From contig NW_026970820.1 in NCBI RefSeq assembly GCF_963678635.1, positions 868,001 through 932,000 of the forward strand: a DNA stretch of 64,000 nucleotides, in the 5' to 3' direction. The DNA comes from Symsagittifera roscoffensis. Taxonomy: Eukaryota; Xenacoelomorpha; Acoela; Convolutidae. Shown here in pieces: positions 22,401-36,214 of this stretch; position 1 is the stretch's first letter, and every line of letters begins with the position of its first letter. Position numbers and translations under genes: made by a program. The notes under the pieces were generated by a model, which saw nothing but the letters and a program-made list of their open reading frames with translations, did not search any database and was not told where the DNA came from.

Positions 22401-24614
22401 CACCCTCAAGGTCACGTGTGTGATTTTTGTTTTTGGTATTTTCTGAAAACAAAAGAGAGCGTGGTCATGCATCTACATCATGTGCCCAAGCAAATACGTG
22501 GACTTCTACGCATTCCCATTCGCAATGCGCCCATCGGGCTCAAATGCCAATGCTCAATTAATTTTGCCAGGTGAAAAAAAAATTATTTAAAAAGTTCTGC
22601 TAAACTTTATTTTAAACTACCACCAAAAAACGCAAAGATTTCAAAGTGTAAAACAATCAAATTTTTGCCAATACCGGGCTTGCAATGAGACTGATGTTGA
22701 CAAAAGTAAAATAGAAAATGTAGAAAATGGAAAGAAAAAAATTGTTCAAAATAAGAACGCAACATCAAAAACTTATTTGATCTCCGCTCAAATCATAATT
22801 CAGATCAGGCTGATTTCAGATTTTAAGCGTAGAATTTACGTTTACGGCTGCTCCCTCTACAGGTCCCAGAGGGACCGAGTGAGCATCCTACCTCGATCCA
22901 GGTTAACGGATAGTTGTTCTTAATTTTTCACAATTTTTTTTTCTCTAATGCTTGTTTTCACTTCCTCATGAGAAGCTGTATTAATTTTTAAAAAATTTAT
23001 TTTATCCATCAATGCTTCCAAGAACAACTGATTTTAGGCGATTACAAATGCGGTTGTTGAAACTAGTAAGGGATAATGATGAGAAAAATTGTAAGTTTTC
23101 AAATGAATTTAAAAACAGTTTTTTTCCTTTTTTTCTTTTGTAAATCGGGAGAAATGAATCAGTTTTTTTTAAGTTTTCCTCGCACCACCCACTGTTCCTA
23201 AGTAATGAAGATTCCTGTTCTAGCCGTTATAACACTTTGGCAGAAAAAACATCAATATGATGTAAAATGTTTTGAAAAAGAGAAAAATTTAAACATTATG
23301 TTTTTTAAAAAAAAAATCAAAAAATTGTAATTTTCAAAATTGAAAAAAAGTAAAAGTTAATTGCATATTACGATTCACCGTACCCAACTTAGTGGGTATA
23401 GCATTTTAAATTACCAAAAAATGTTGAAAATTGTAGATTTTATGAAGTTTTCATTTTGGCTATTTTTCCTTGTCGCCTCCACTCAAGGCACCTTTGAGCC
23501 AACTTGAGAAACTGGAACCTAAACAAGCTATACAGATAAGTCTCAATGAGCCATTTTCAGCGTGATAACACGCCTGGAAGAAAAAAAACTCCAGAAAAGA
23601 AAGAAAATTTTGAACTTTAACCTTTTTTCTTCTTCAAATGGCGATACTTAGAATAATTTTTCATCTGAAAAGTTCAAAAAAAATCAAAAAATTCAAATTT
23701 TGAAAATTTTTTTAAAAAATCTCATCAGTCTGTTTATTGGAGTCTTCGAGGTTTTGAGAGATCTTATCTGGCGGCTAACAACAAAAGGATCATTTATTAT
23801 AAAAATTTGAGAAAGGTCAAAAAAACATGTTTTTTCGACTTTTTTGACAGAATTTCGAAAGCAATATCTTGGCAAAAAACAAGAATGAGGGCCTAAAATT
23901 AGTACAAACAGTACTCCCACATAAGGTACATTAGGTTGGAAACAAAAAATTTACTCTGACTCAAAAATCGTTTTTTAACTTTATTTCTGAACAAGAAATT
24001 GAAAAGAAATCAAAAACTTAAAAATTTTTTGAAAAAAATGATTGTTTTGAAAAAGTGCCAATTTTTAGCTGAAACTTTTCATTTTAGCTAATAAAGCCAG
24101 AGCAAGGACCTTTAAGCTCAAATAAATTAATTATGCAAATTATTTTCAAGTTTTTTCGTTAAAGCCTTTTATTTTGAAAAAGTATTCAAAAATGGGTAAA
24201 AAAAAGTCAAAAAAATCAATTTTCTCCGATTCAAAAAACTCCACTACCATGATGATTAGTGCGTTAGATAGGACTGCTGAGATCAATTTAGACGTTCTTT
24301 CATAAGTATATCAAAATTTTTACTTATTTTTGAGAATTAAGCAAAATAAAAACTTTTCCCAAATTGGGCAAAAAGCCCAAATTAGCCCAAACACCTGTTA
24401 AAAATTGTTGGGTCAAAAAATCACAAAAGGAAACCCCTATTCGTTTGAAATTTTAGGGCCGCATGCAAAAAATTAGACCAATCTAACCTGACAATTTCGA
24501 GAATCAACTTTTTTGTCAAAATTCTCTAAAGACCAATTTAGGGAGATTACTTGTACCGGTGGGGGCCCTACCCCACCTAAAAAATTTTTGAAATGCTGGA
24601 ACGCGGCCACCTAG
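22401..24614 (+). repeat. Family B unit 4 (2214 bp)
   Basis: The head keeps CACGTG but is followed by TGTGATTTTTG, so the 10-bp palindrome is shortened. The small hairpin at 22527-22541 has arms GCGCCC/GGGCTC with one mismatch and loop ATC. The larger hairpin is at 22846-22888 and the tail hairpin at 24558-24577. The CTCAAG/CTTGAG hairpin at 23482-23508 is perfect here. Confidence 0.92.
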
Positions 24615-26822
24615 CACCCTCAAGGTCACGTGACTTACTTTTGTTTTTGGTATTTTCTGAAACCAAAACAATAAGGTCATGCGCCAATATCATGGCCTCA
24701 AGCAAAGACGTCGGACTCGACGCATTCACATTAGCCTTGCGCCCTTCGGGCGCAAATGCCAATGCTCAATTAATTTTGCCACGTGAAAAAATTTTTAAGG
24801 AAAAATTCTGATAAAATTTAACTTAAACTACCACGAAAGAACGCAAAGATTTCAAAGTGTGAAACAATCAAGTTTTTGCTAATACCGGGCATGCAGTGAG
24901 ACTGATTTCGGCAAAAGTAAAATGAAAATTGAAGGAAATGGAAAGAAAAAAATTGTTCAAAAAAGAACGCAACATCAAAAACTTATTTGATGTCCGCTAA
25001 TGTCATAATTCCGATCAGGCTGATTTCAGATTTTAAGCGCAGAGTTTACGGTTACGGCTGCTCCCTCTACAGGTCCCAGAGGGACCGAGTGAGCATCCTA
25101 CCTCGATCCAGGATAACGGACAGTTGTTTTTAATTTTTCACAAATTTTTTTTCACTAATGCTTGTTTTCAATTCCTCATGAGAAGCTGTATAAATTTTTT
25201 TAAAAAATGATTTTTTTTATCAATGCTTCCAAGAACAACTGATGTTAGGCGGTTACAAATGCGGTTGGTTAAAACTAGTAAGGGATAATGATGAGAAAAA
25301 TTGTAAGTTTTCAAATGAATTTAAAAACAGTTTTTTTTCTTTTTTCTTTTGTAAATCGGGAGAAATGAATCAGTTTTTTTAAGTTTTCCTCGCACCACCC
25401 ACTGTTCATAAGTAATGAAGATTCCTGTTCTAGCCGTTTATAAAACTTTGGCAGAAAAAACATCAGAATGATGTAAAATGTTTTAAAAAAAATAAAAATT
25501 TAAAAATTATGTTTAAAAAAAAAATCAAAAACTTGTAATTTTCAAAATTGAAAAAAAGTTAAAATTAATTGCATATTACGATTCAGCGTACCCAACTTAG
25601 TGGGTCTAGCATTTTAAATTACCAAAAAATGTTGAAAATTGTAGATTTTATGAAGTTTTCATTTTGGCTATTTTTCCTTGTCGCCTCCACTTGAGGCACC
25701 TTTGAGCCAACTTGAGAAACTGGAACGTAAACAAGCTGCACAGATGGTCAAAGTGAGCCATTTTCAGCGTGATAACACGCCTGGAAGAAAAAAAACTCCA
25801 GAAAAGAAAGAAAATTATGAACTTTAACCTTTTTTCTTTTTCAAATGGCGATACTTAGAATAATTTTTCAGCTGAAAAGTTCAAAAAAAATCAAAAAATT
25901 CAAATTTTGAAAAAATTTATAAAAAAATCTCATCAGTCTGTTTATTGGAGTCTTCGAGGTTTTGAGAGACCTCATCTGGCGGCTAACAACAAGTGGATCA
26001 CTTATTTTAAAATTTTGAGAAAGGTCAAAAAAACATGTTTTTTTGATTTTTTTGACAGAATTCCGAAAGCAATATCTTGGCTAAAAACAAGATTGAGGGC
26101 CTAAAATTAGTACAAACAGTACTCCCACATAAGGTACATTAGGTTGGAAACAAAAAATTTACTCTGACTCAAAAATCGTTTTTTAACTTTATTTCTGAAC
26201 AAGAAATTGAAAAGAAATGAAAAACTTAAAAATTTTTTGAAAAAAAAGATTGTTTTGAAAAAGTGCCAATTTTTAGCTGAAACTTTTCATTTTAGCTAAT
26301 AAAGCCAGAGCAATGCCCTTTAAGCTCAAATAAATTAATTATGCAAATTATTTTGAAGTTTTTTCGTTAAAGCCTTTCATTTTGAAAAAGTATTCAAAAA
26401 TGGGTAAAAAAAAGTCAAAAAAATCAGTTTTCTCCGATTCAAAAACCTCCACTACCATGATGATTAGTGCATTAGATAGGACTGCTGAGATCAATTTAGA
26501 CGTTTTTTCATAAGTATATCGAAATTTTTACTTATTTTTGAGAATTAAGCAAAATAAAAACTTTTCCCAAATTGGGCAAAAAGCCCAAATTAGCCCAAAC
26601 ACCTGTTAAAAATTGTTGGGTCAAAAAATCACAAAAGGAAACCCCTATTCGTTTGACATTTTAGGGCCGCATGCAAAAAATTAGACCAATCTAACCTGAC
26701 AATTTCGAGAATCAACTTTTTTGTCAAAATTCTCTAAAGACCAATTTAGGGAGATTACTTGTACCGGTGGGGGCCCTACCCCACCTAAAAAATTTTTGAA
26801 ATGCTGGAACGCGGCCACCTAG
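24615..26822 (+). repeat. Family B unit 5 (2208 bp)
   Basis: Hairpins at 24739-24753, 25056-25098 and tail 26766-26785. It shares a head subtype (CACGTGAAAAAATTTTT near 24780) with the units at 29034 and 49574. A-tracts phased about every 10 bp are clear at 25880-25920. Confidence 0.92.
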
Positions 26823-29033
26823 CACCCTCAAGGTCACGTGTTGGATTTTTGTTGTTGGTTTTTTCTGAAAACAAAAAAGAGCGTGGTCATGCATCGACAT
26901 CATGTGGTCAAGCAAATACGTGGACTTCTACGCATTCCCATTAGCAATGCGCCCTTCGGGCGCAAATGCCAATGCTCAATTAATTTTGCCAGCTGAAAAA
27001 ATAAATTAATTAAAAAGTTCAGATAAATTTTACTTAAACTACCACCAAAAACGCAAAGCTTTCAAAGTGTAAGACAATCAAGCTTTTGCCATTACTGGAC
27101 ATGCAGTGAGACTGGTTTTGGCAAAAAGTAAAATAGAAAATGTAGAAAATAGAAAGTAAAGAATTGTTCAACAAAAGAACGCAACATCTGAAATTTACTT
27201 GATCTCCGCTAATGACAAAATTATGATCAGGCTGATTTTAGATTAAAGCGTACAATTTAAGGTTACGGCTGCTCCCTCTAATGGTCCCAGAGGGACCGAG
27301 TGAGCATCCTACCTCGATCCAGGACAACGGATAGTTGTTTTTAATTTTTCATAAAAATTATTATTTTTCTTTAATGCTTGTTTTCATTTTCTCATGAGAA
27401 GCTGTATGATTTTAAAAAAAATTGATTTCATTAAGCAATGGTTCTAAGAACAACTGACGTTAGGCGCTTACAAATACGGTTGGTGAAAACTGGTAAAGGA
27501 TAATGTTGAGAAAAATTGTAAGCTTTCAAGAAAAATAAAAAAACAGTTTTTTTCTTTTTTTTCTTTTGTAAATCGGGAGAAATCATTAAGTTTTTTTAAA
27601 TTTTCCTCGCACCACCCACTAAGTAGTGAAGATTCATATTCTAGCCATTTATAACATTTTGGCAGAAAAAACATCAATATGTTGTAAAATGTTTTAAAAT
27701 AGAGAAAAACTAAAAATTATCTTTTTTTTCGAAAAAATCAAAATTTAGTTATTTTCAAAAATGTAAAAAAGTGAAAAACAATTGCATATTACGATTCACC
27801 GTACCCAAATTAGTGGGTCTAGTATTTTAAATTATCAAAAAATGTTGAAAATTGTGGATTTTATGAAGTTTTCATTCTGGCTATTTTTCCTTGTTGCCTC
27901 CACTTAAGGCACCTTTGAGCCAACTTGAGAAACTGGAACCTAAACAAGCTATACAGATAGTCTAAATGAGCCATTTTCAGCGTGATAACACGCCTGGAAG
28001 AAAAAAAACTCCAGAAAAGAAAGAAATTTTTGAACTTTAACTTTTTTTCTTCTTCAAATGGCGATACTTAGAATAATTTTTCAGCTGAAAAGTTCAAAAA
28101 AAATCAAAAAATTCAAATTTTGAAAAAATTTAAAAAAATCTCATCAGTCTATTTATTGGAGTGTTCGAGGTTTTGGGAGACCTTATCTGGCGGCTACCAA
28201 CAAGTGGATCACTTATTTTAAAGTTTTCAGAAAGGTCAAAAAAACATGTTTTTTCGATTTTTTTGACAGAATTCCGGAAGCAATATCTTGGCTAAAAACA
28301 AGAATGAGGGCCTAAAATTAGTACAAACAGTACTCCCACATAAAGTACATTAGGTTGGAAACAAAAAATTTACTCTGATTCAAAAATCGTTTTATAACTT
28401 TATTTCTGAACAAAAAATTGTAAAAAAATCAAAAACTGGAAAAATTTTTGAAAAAAATGATTGTTTTGAAAAAGTGCCATTTTTCAGCTGAAACTTTTCA
28501 TTTTAGCTAAGAAAGCCAGAGCAATGCCCTTTAAGCTCTAATAAATTAATAAACCAAATTGTTTTCAAGTTTTTTCGTCAAAGATTTTTATTTTGAAAAA
28601 GTATTCAAAAATGGGTAAAAAAAAGTCAAAAAAATCAATTTTCTCCGATTCAAAAACCTCCACTACCATGATGATTAGTGCGTTAGATAGGACTGCTGAG
28701 ATCAATTTAGACGTTCTTTCATAAGTATATCAAAATTTTTACTTATTTTTGAGAATTAGGCAAAATAAAAACTTTTCCCAAATTGGGCAAAAAGCCCAAA
28801 TTAGCCCAAACACCTGTTAAAAATTGTTGGGTCGAAAAATCACAAAAGGAAACCCCTATTCGTTTGACATTTTAGGGCCGCATGCAAAAAATTAGACCAA
28901 TCTAACCTGACAATTTCGAGAATCAACTTTTTTGTCAAGATTCTCTAAAGACCAATTTAGGGAGATTACTTGTACCGGTGGGGGCCCTACCCCACCTAAA
29001 AAATTTTTGAAATACTGGAACGCGGCCACCTAG
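26823..29033 (+). repeat. Family B unit 6, diverged head (2211 bp)
   Basis: The head has CACGTG followed by TTGG. Hairpins at 26949-26963, 27267-27309 and tail 28977-28996. The segment 27000-27850 belongs to a more diverged subtype also seen in the unit at 51782 (for example GATTAAAGCGTACAATTT). The rest matches the common B type, so the unit looks like a composite. Confidence 0.92.
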
Positions 29034-31241
29034 CACCCTCAAGGTCACGTGACTTAATTTTGTTTTTGGTTTTTTCTGAAACCAAAACAATAAGGTCATG
29101 CGCCAATATCATGGCCTCAAGCAAAGACGTCGGACTCGACGCATTCACATTAGCCTTGCGCCCTTCGGGCGCAAATGCCAATGCTCAATTAATTTTGCCA
29201 CGTGAAAAAATTTTTAAGGAAAAATTCTGATAAAATTTAACTTAAACTACCACGAAAGAACGCAAAGATTTCAAAGTGTGAAACAATCAAGTTTTTGCTA
29301 ATACCGGGCATGCAGTGAGACTGATTTCGGCAAAAATAAAATGAAAATTGAAGGAAATGGAAAGAAAAAAATTGTTCAAAAAAGAACGCAACATCAAAAA
29401 CTTATTTGATGTCCGCTAATGTCATAATTCCGATCAGGCTGATTTCAGATTTTAAGCGCAGATTTTACGGTTACGGCTGCTCCCTCTACAGGTCCCAGAG
29501 GGACCGAGTGAGCATCCTACCTCGATCCAGGATAACGGACAGTTGTTTTTAATTTTTCACAAATTTTTTTTCACTAATGCTTGTTTTCAATTCCTCATGA
29601 GAAGCTGTATAAATTTTTTAAAAAAATGATTTTTTTTATCAAGGCTTCCAAGAACAACTGATGTTAGGCGGTTACAAATGCGGTTGGTGAAAACTAGTAA
29701 GGGATAATGATGAGAAAAATTGTAAGTTTTCAAATGAATTTAAAAACAGTTTTTTTTCTTTTTTCTTTTGTAAATCGGGAGAAATGAATCAGTTTTTTTA
29801 AGTTTTCCTCGCACCACCCACTGTTCATAAGTAATGAAGATTCCTGTTCTAGCCGTTTATAAAACTTTGGCAGAAAAAACATCAGAATGATGTAAAATGT
29901 TTTAAAAAAAATAAAAATTTAAAAATTATGTTTAAAAAAAAAATCAAAAACTTGTAATTTTCAAAATTGAAAAAAAGTTAAAATTAATTGCATATTACGA
30001 TTCAGCGTACCCAACTTAGTGGGTCTAGCATTTTAAATTACCAAAAAATGTTGAAAATTGTAGATTTTATGAAGTTTTCATTTTGGCTATTTTTCCTTGT
30101 CGCCTCCACTTGAGTCACCTTTGAGCCAACTTGAGAAAGTGGAACGTAAACAAGCTGCACAGATGGTCAAAGTGAGCCATTTTCAGCGTGATAACACGCC
30201 TGGAAGAAAAAAAACTCCAGAAAAGAAAGAAAATTATGAACTTTAACCTTTTTTCTTCTTCAAATGGCGATACTTAGAATAATTTTTCAGCTGAAAAGTT
30301 CAAAAAAAATCAAAAAATTCAAATTTTGAAAAAATTTATAAAAAAATCTCATCAGTCTGTTTATTGGAGTCTTCGAGGTTTTGAGAGACCTCATCTGGCG
30401 GCTAACAACAAGTGGATCACTTATTTTAAAATTTTGAGAAAGGTCAAAAAAACATGTTTTTTGATTTTTTTGACAGAATTCCGAAAGCAATATCTTGGCT
30501 AAAAACAAGATTGAGGGCCTAAAATTAGTACAAACAGTACTCCCACATAAGGTTTATTAGGTTGGAAACAAAAAATTTACTCTGACTCAAAAATCGTTTT
30601 TTAACTTTATTTCTGAACAAGAAATTGAAAAGAAATGAAAAACTTAAAAATTTTTTGAAAAAAAAGATTGTTTTGAAAAAGTGCCAATTTTTAGCTGAAA
30701 CTTTTCATTTTAGCTAATAAAGCCAGAGCAATGCCCTTTAAGCTCAAATAAATTAATTAAGCAAATTATTTTCAAGTTTTTTCGTTAAAGCCTTTTATTT
30801 TGAAAAAGTATTCAAAAATGGGTAAAAAAAAGTCAAAAAAATCAATTTTCTCCGATTCAAAAACCTCCACTACCATGATGATTAGTTCGTTAGATAGGAC
30901 TGCTGAGATCAATTTAGACGTATTTTCATAAGTATATCAAAATTTTTATTTATTTTTGAGAATTAAGCAAAATAAAAACTTTTCCCAAATTGGGCAAAAA
31001 GCCCAAATTAGCCCAAACACCTGTTAAAAATTGTTGGGTCAAAAAATCACAAAAGGAAACCCCTATTCGTTTGCCATTTTAGGGCCGCATGCAAAAAATT
31101 AGACCAATTTAACCTGACAATTTCGAGAATCGACTTTTTTGCAAAATTTCTCTATAGTCCATTTGAGGGATATTACTTGTACCGGTGGGGGCCCCTACCC
31201 CACCTCAAAAAATTTTGTAATGCTGGAACGCGGCCACCTAG
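29034..31241 (+). repeat. Family B unit 7, twin of the 49574 unit (2208 bp)
   Basis: Nearly identical to 49574-51781 at a constant offset of 20,540 bp; reading them side by side I noticed differences near 29643 and 31108. Hairpins at 29158-29172 and 29475-29517. The tail hairpin at 31184-31204 is the longer B form with a CCCCTA loop. A one-base loss near 30460 breaks the open frame kept by most B units. An A1 head follows: a B-to-A switch. Confidence 0.93.
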
Positions 31242-33716
31242 CCGGTCAGGTCTGCGTCCCACCCGCCCTCCGTGACTAATCTTGCTTCCGAGAAAAGAAA
31301 GTTTTTCGTTTCACCTTTACCCCATCTCAGGTCAGTTAACCTTGCAAAAAACCCTACTTGAAACGATCGCATTCACATTACCCCCTACGGGCGCAATGGC
31401 GAAGCCCATTTTTTCTTCTCACTGAACTTCTCCGAACAGTTCACATAAAACGTTACTATGGTTTTATCTGAAGTGTCCAGCTGTGACTCCGACATTTTTC
31501 ACGTCGCTGATGTTCCCTTAACAGGACCACATGAGTTTCCCACTCAGATACTGTCTCAATTTTGAAAAAAACTGATTTGATTTTTTTTGCCGTTTTTCAC
31601 AAAATAAACTAATTACTTCATTCGAATTAAAAAAAAATACCGAAAAACACTTAAAGGTAGCAAGACATTATTGTGACTGTCGTCTATATCTGTTCTCTTT
31701 GTTTAAGGTCAGTGATGCTCCCTAAGTGGGACCACAAGGATCCCAGGGAGCATCAATAAAGGCTTTAGATAGTATGCCATTTTTGATAAAGACAAAAACT
31801 TTGGCCAATTCTATTTTTCACAGTCCCTTACCCACTGCAAATGTAAAGACTAGTTTTTTTTTGAAGTTTTCTAAAAATAAGAACTTTTTCATTTGTGATA
31901 ACTCGTATCACTCATAAATCAATGGAAGACTGGGACTACCCTTGTCAAGCATGAAAAAACATCAAAAAGAAAAAACGTATCTGGTTATTTCAGACGGTGC
32001 AATTTTTTATTTTTCAGATTGATTTTGAAAATTCATTCTTCAAATTGTAATGTCAGCCGAAAAAGAACAAAAATTACAAATACAAACCATTTTTTGACAA
32101 ACTAAGGCTCTTTACCCAATAGGTTCGAATTTGCGGAGCTGAAACCAACAATCCACAACCATTTTTATAAATTTTGTTTCATTTTGTTGTTGTACATGTT
32201 TTAAATATATTTTTAAAAGCAATTTTTTAAACGTTTTATATTTTTTGACCAGAAAAGTAAGAGCGAAAAAAAAAGTACTACAGTTTTTAATCATGTCAAA
32301 AAAGGGGGCAAACAGTTGTACCAATGGAATCATATCATTTGAACAAGTTCAAAATCGTTTTCATGATCATTGACTAAAAGCTTACTCAATTTGAGAAATT
32401 TCTTTAAAAACATTTTTGGAAACATAAAAAAATGGAAAGAGGAAAAATTTTCTTAAATTTTTTAGAAAAAAATTAATCGGAAAAACTGTAAAGATTATCT
32501 TGTGTAAATCACAAATAGATTCAGGCCGCTAGCAAAATTTCAGCAAAAACACTGAAGCCAATTATGAGAACGAAACAATTGTTCCAGAAAATGACAAGTA
32601 GTATTTAGACCAATTTTACCATAAACCGTCAAAATTAAAAAATCGCAAAAACTACAATTTTTATCCCATTTTGACCTTCAAATACTCTATACCCACTAAA
32701 TCGACTATTGGGAGCTCGATTCAACCATCAAAGACCATTTTTAATCACTTTCAAAATTTTTTATTTTTTAAATGAAAATGTTGAGTCAGAAATGGGAAAA
32801 ATCAATTTTTTCCAAAAAGTCAAAAAAAGTTGTTCCACTTGAATAAACTCACTAAGCCACACTCTATGAACCTGTTCAGAATGGTTTTCATGACCAAAGC
32901 CGTAAAAACTACCCAATTTGAGAAAAGGCGAAAAAACACTTTTTTCAGGACTTTGAAAAAGTGGAAAAATGGAAAAAATGGTCTTCAAACAAATAGGATG
33001 AAAAAGTGACCAGTAAAAGCATCGATGCCGTGTCAAATCAGGATCGCATGCCAATTTTTGAAACAATTCATCGGGTTTTTTTTAAGAACGAAACCATTTT
33101 TTGACAATTTTAGTAGTAGTATTTACACTAATTAGTACCATATATGGTCAAAATTCAAAAATACAAAAAACTACAATTTTCATCCAATTTTGACCTTCAA
33201 ATACTCTATACCCACTAAATTGACTATCGGGAGCTCGAATCAACCATCAAAAACCATTTTTAATCACTTTCAAAATTTTTTATTTTTTAAATCAAAATGT
33301 TGAGTCAGAAATAGGAAAAAACAATTTTTTTCAAAAAGTCAAGAAAAGTTGTCCCAATTGAATAAACTCACTAAGCCACACTCTATGAACCTGTTCAGAA
33401 TGGTTTTCATGACCAAAGCCGTAAAAAGTACCCAATTTGAGAAACTTCTAAAAATCACCTTTTAGTTAACTCAAAAAAGTGGAAAAATCGGGTAAAATGG
33501 GCTTCAAACCGATAGGATCGAAAAGTGACCTTAATAAGATATGATTGCCGTGTCAACTTAGGGCCGCATGCAAAAAATTAGAAAAATTCAACGAAACGTT
33601 TTTGAGAACTCGACAAATTTGGTCGTTTTGTTAAAGGTTAAATTTTAGAAATTTTTTGTCCGGAAGGGGCCCCTTCCCCTTCCTAAATGCTTTTTATGCT
33701 ACACGCGACCATCTAG
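31242..33716 (+). repeat. Family A unit, second A1 (2475 bp)
   Basis: Same head as at 1046 (CCGGTCAGGTCTGCG). The head hairpin is at 31714-31754. The tags at 32529 (GCTAGC, degenerate), 33046 and 33566 are spaced 517-520 bp. The tail hairpin is at 33662-33683, again with the CCCCTT loop typical of A1. Confidence 0.92.
31714..31754. other. Head hairpin of A1, one wobble
   Basis: As 1522-1562, but the inner right arm reads GATCCC. This makes one C-A mismatch on the plus strand, which is a G-U pair on the minus strand. Confidence 0.8.
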
Positions 33717-36214
33717 AGGTTACTATTTCGCCCCACCCACCCGACCAATTCATTTACCCACCCACCTGATCAGTCAGTGCGCCTTCACGTCTTCTTTTGA
33801 AAATTGATTCATTCCGTAGCTGGAATCGGTTCCCTTAGACAAAAAAGATTGACTGACACATCTCCAACTATTTGATGAGGCATTTGTCGAATCACTTTTT
33901 CTAAAAGACTTTGAAAAACAAAGCGTGAAATTAATCTTGCGCTTTCGTCACATATGTCATCGAAGCAAAAATAGTACCGTGTTGTTTACATAAATGTATC
34001 ACAGTGTCCACAATGCTAGAAGCAGGAAAACTCTAAAATACCTTTCTATTAAATTTGAGATAGAATGTCTCATGAAGAAAATGAAAACTCTCTCCAAGCG
34101 TGCAAGTTTTCCGAAAAAATCTTATAAGCTGAATCATAACAGCACAACATAGCGGCTGCTCTCTAATTCTCTGCTTTCTATTCGAGGTCCCGGATGCCCC
34201 TACCTGGGACCAGAAGGGTCCCAGGGCGCATCCTATAGGGATTAAAGCATTAAACGTAAAATCGTGGAAAGAGAAATTCTAATCATTTGATACAAGTTTC
34301 CTTATTTAATTTTGCTCAACAATCAGTAAACTATGGTATTTTAAATTTTAAGAGCCCGTTATTTTATCAAACACAATTTTTGATAAAATTTACATTGTTT
34401 TTTTTTCGTTTTTCAAACATATTTTCAAATTTGAAACAAAAGTAACCCTTGCAATTTGTTGCAGTAACTAGGTCAGTGCACTCTAGCTACACTAGTGAGT
34501 GTAAAGAATAGTAAAAAAATGACAACTGAACCTGGTTTGTTAAATTTTTTGTTTTTTTGTTCGGTTTCTAATTTGGATCACGTCAATTAATAATTGAAAT
34601 TGAGCAAAGACAAGAATAAAACACTTGCAATTTTTGTTCAATATTGACAAGAAAAATGATCAAACCACTCTATCTTGCCTATGGCAAGCTCAAAACATCC
34701 ATCAAAATTCACTTTTGTTCACTGTTAAAACTGAATTATTTTTCGACCAAAAAAAGTTTGAGTTTAAATTGAAAAAAAAAAAATCCTAAAAATGAAAAAA
34801 CTGGTGTCAAATTGCCTTATCCATAGAAACACTTTCTATGAACCTATTCAGAAAAGTTTTGTTGAGCAATGCTGAAAAAATTACCCATTTTGAGAAAAAT
34901 TCAAAAAACACCTTTTTGGTTAACTCAAAAAAGTGGAAAAAGTGGGAAAAGGGGTCTTCAAAATGAAACCATCCAAAAGTGGCACTGACTAACTGCCATT
35001 GTTTTGTAAACTCACACCCGCATGCAAATTTTTACGAAAATCCTACGGGAAGTTTTTGAGAACAGATTAGTTTCTCCGGAATTTTGGTAGTACTAATTTC
35101 ATTACTGTACTTATAATTAAAGTCAAATCAAAAAGTCGTAAAAACTACAATTTTTAATCAATTTTGACAAATAAATGATCAAAACCCACTAAAATGGCTA
35201 TGGCCAGTTCGAATCTACCATCAGAAACTATTTTTTCCCATTTCTGAAAATTTTCATTTTTTAAAAAATAAATGTTGAGTCACAAACGGGAAAAATCATA
35301 CTTTTTCAAAAAGTCAAAAAAAATTCTTCCATTTAACTAATTCATCAGGCCACACGTTAGGAACCTGTTCAGAATGGTGTCCATGATCAAAGCAGCAAAA
35401 GTCACCCATTTTGAGAAAAGTTGAAAAAACACCTTTTTAGTTAACTCAAAAAAGTGGAAAAAGTGGAAAAAGGGGTCTTCAAAACAAAACCATCCAAAAG
35501 TGGCATTAACAAACTGCCATTTTTTTGTGAATTCAGACCCGCATGCAAAAATTTACGAAAATCCTACGGGAAGTTTTTGAGAACAGATTAGTTTCTCCGG
35601 AATTTTGGTAGTACTAATTTCATTACTGTACTTATAATTAAAGTCGAATCAAAAAGTCGTAAAAACTACAATTTTTAATCAATTTTGACAAATAAATGAT
35701 CAAAACCCACTAAATTGGCTATGGCAAGTTCGAATCTACCATCAGAAACCATTTTTTCCCATTTCTGAAAATTTTCATTTTTTAAAAAATAAATGTTGAG
35801 TCACAAACAGGAAAAATCATATTTTTCCAAAAAGTCAAAAAAAATTGTTCCATTTAAACTAATTCATCAGGCCACACGTTAGGAACCTGTTCAGAATGGT
35901 TTCCATGATTAAAGCAGCAAAAGTCACCCATTTTGAGAAAAGTCGAAAAAACACCTTTTTAGTTAACGCAAAAAAGTGGAAAAAGTGGGAAAAAGGGTCT
36001 TCAAAATGAAACCATCCAAAAGTGGCATTAACAAACTGCCATTATTTTCCAAATTCAGACCCGCATGCAAAAAATTAGGAAATTCTGACGGGCGGTTTAG
36101 CAGAACTCGATAGTTTCTAGGAATATTAACTACCGTAAAAAATTTTTTGCCTTTTGACCGGAAGGGGCCCCTACCCCTTCCTAATTGCTTTTTGTGCTAC
36201 ACGCGACCATCTAG
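33717..36214 (+). repeat. Family A unit, second A2 (2498 bp)
   Basis: The head starts AGGTTACTATTTCGCCCC, then the CCCACCCACC stretch. This start differs from the A2 unit at 3516, while the rest matches it. The head hairpin is at 34192-34233. GCATGC tags are at 35020, 35541 and 36063. The tail hairpin is at 36160-36181. Confidence 0.92.
34192..34233. other. Head hairpin of A2
   Basis: Same bulged form as 3996-4037; the only change seen is in the tip loop (AGAAG for ACAAG). Confidence 0.8.

Noticed and set aside
33711..33718. Cloning or adapter artefact, because TCTAGA restriction sites appear at A joints
   Set aside because: Only some joints give TCTAGA. The conserved sequence extends far on both sides and differs by family, as natural repeats would.
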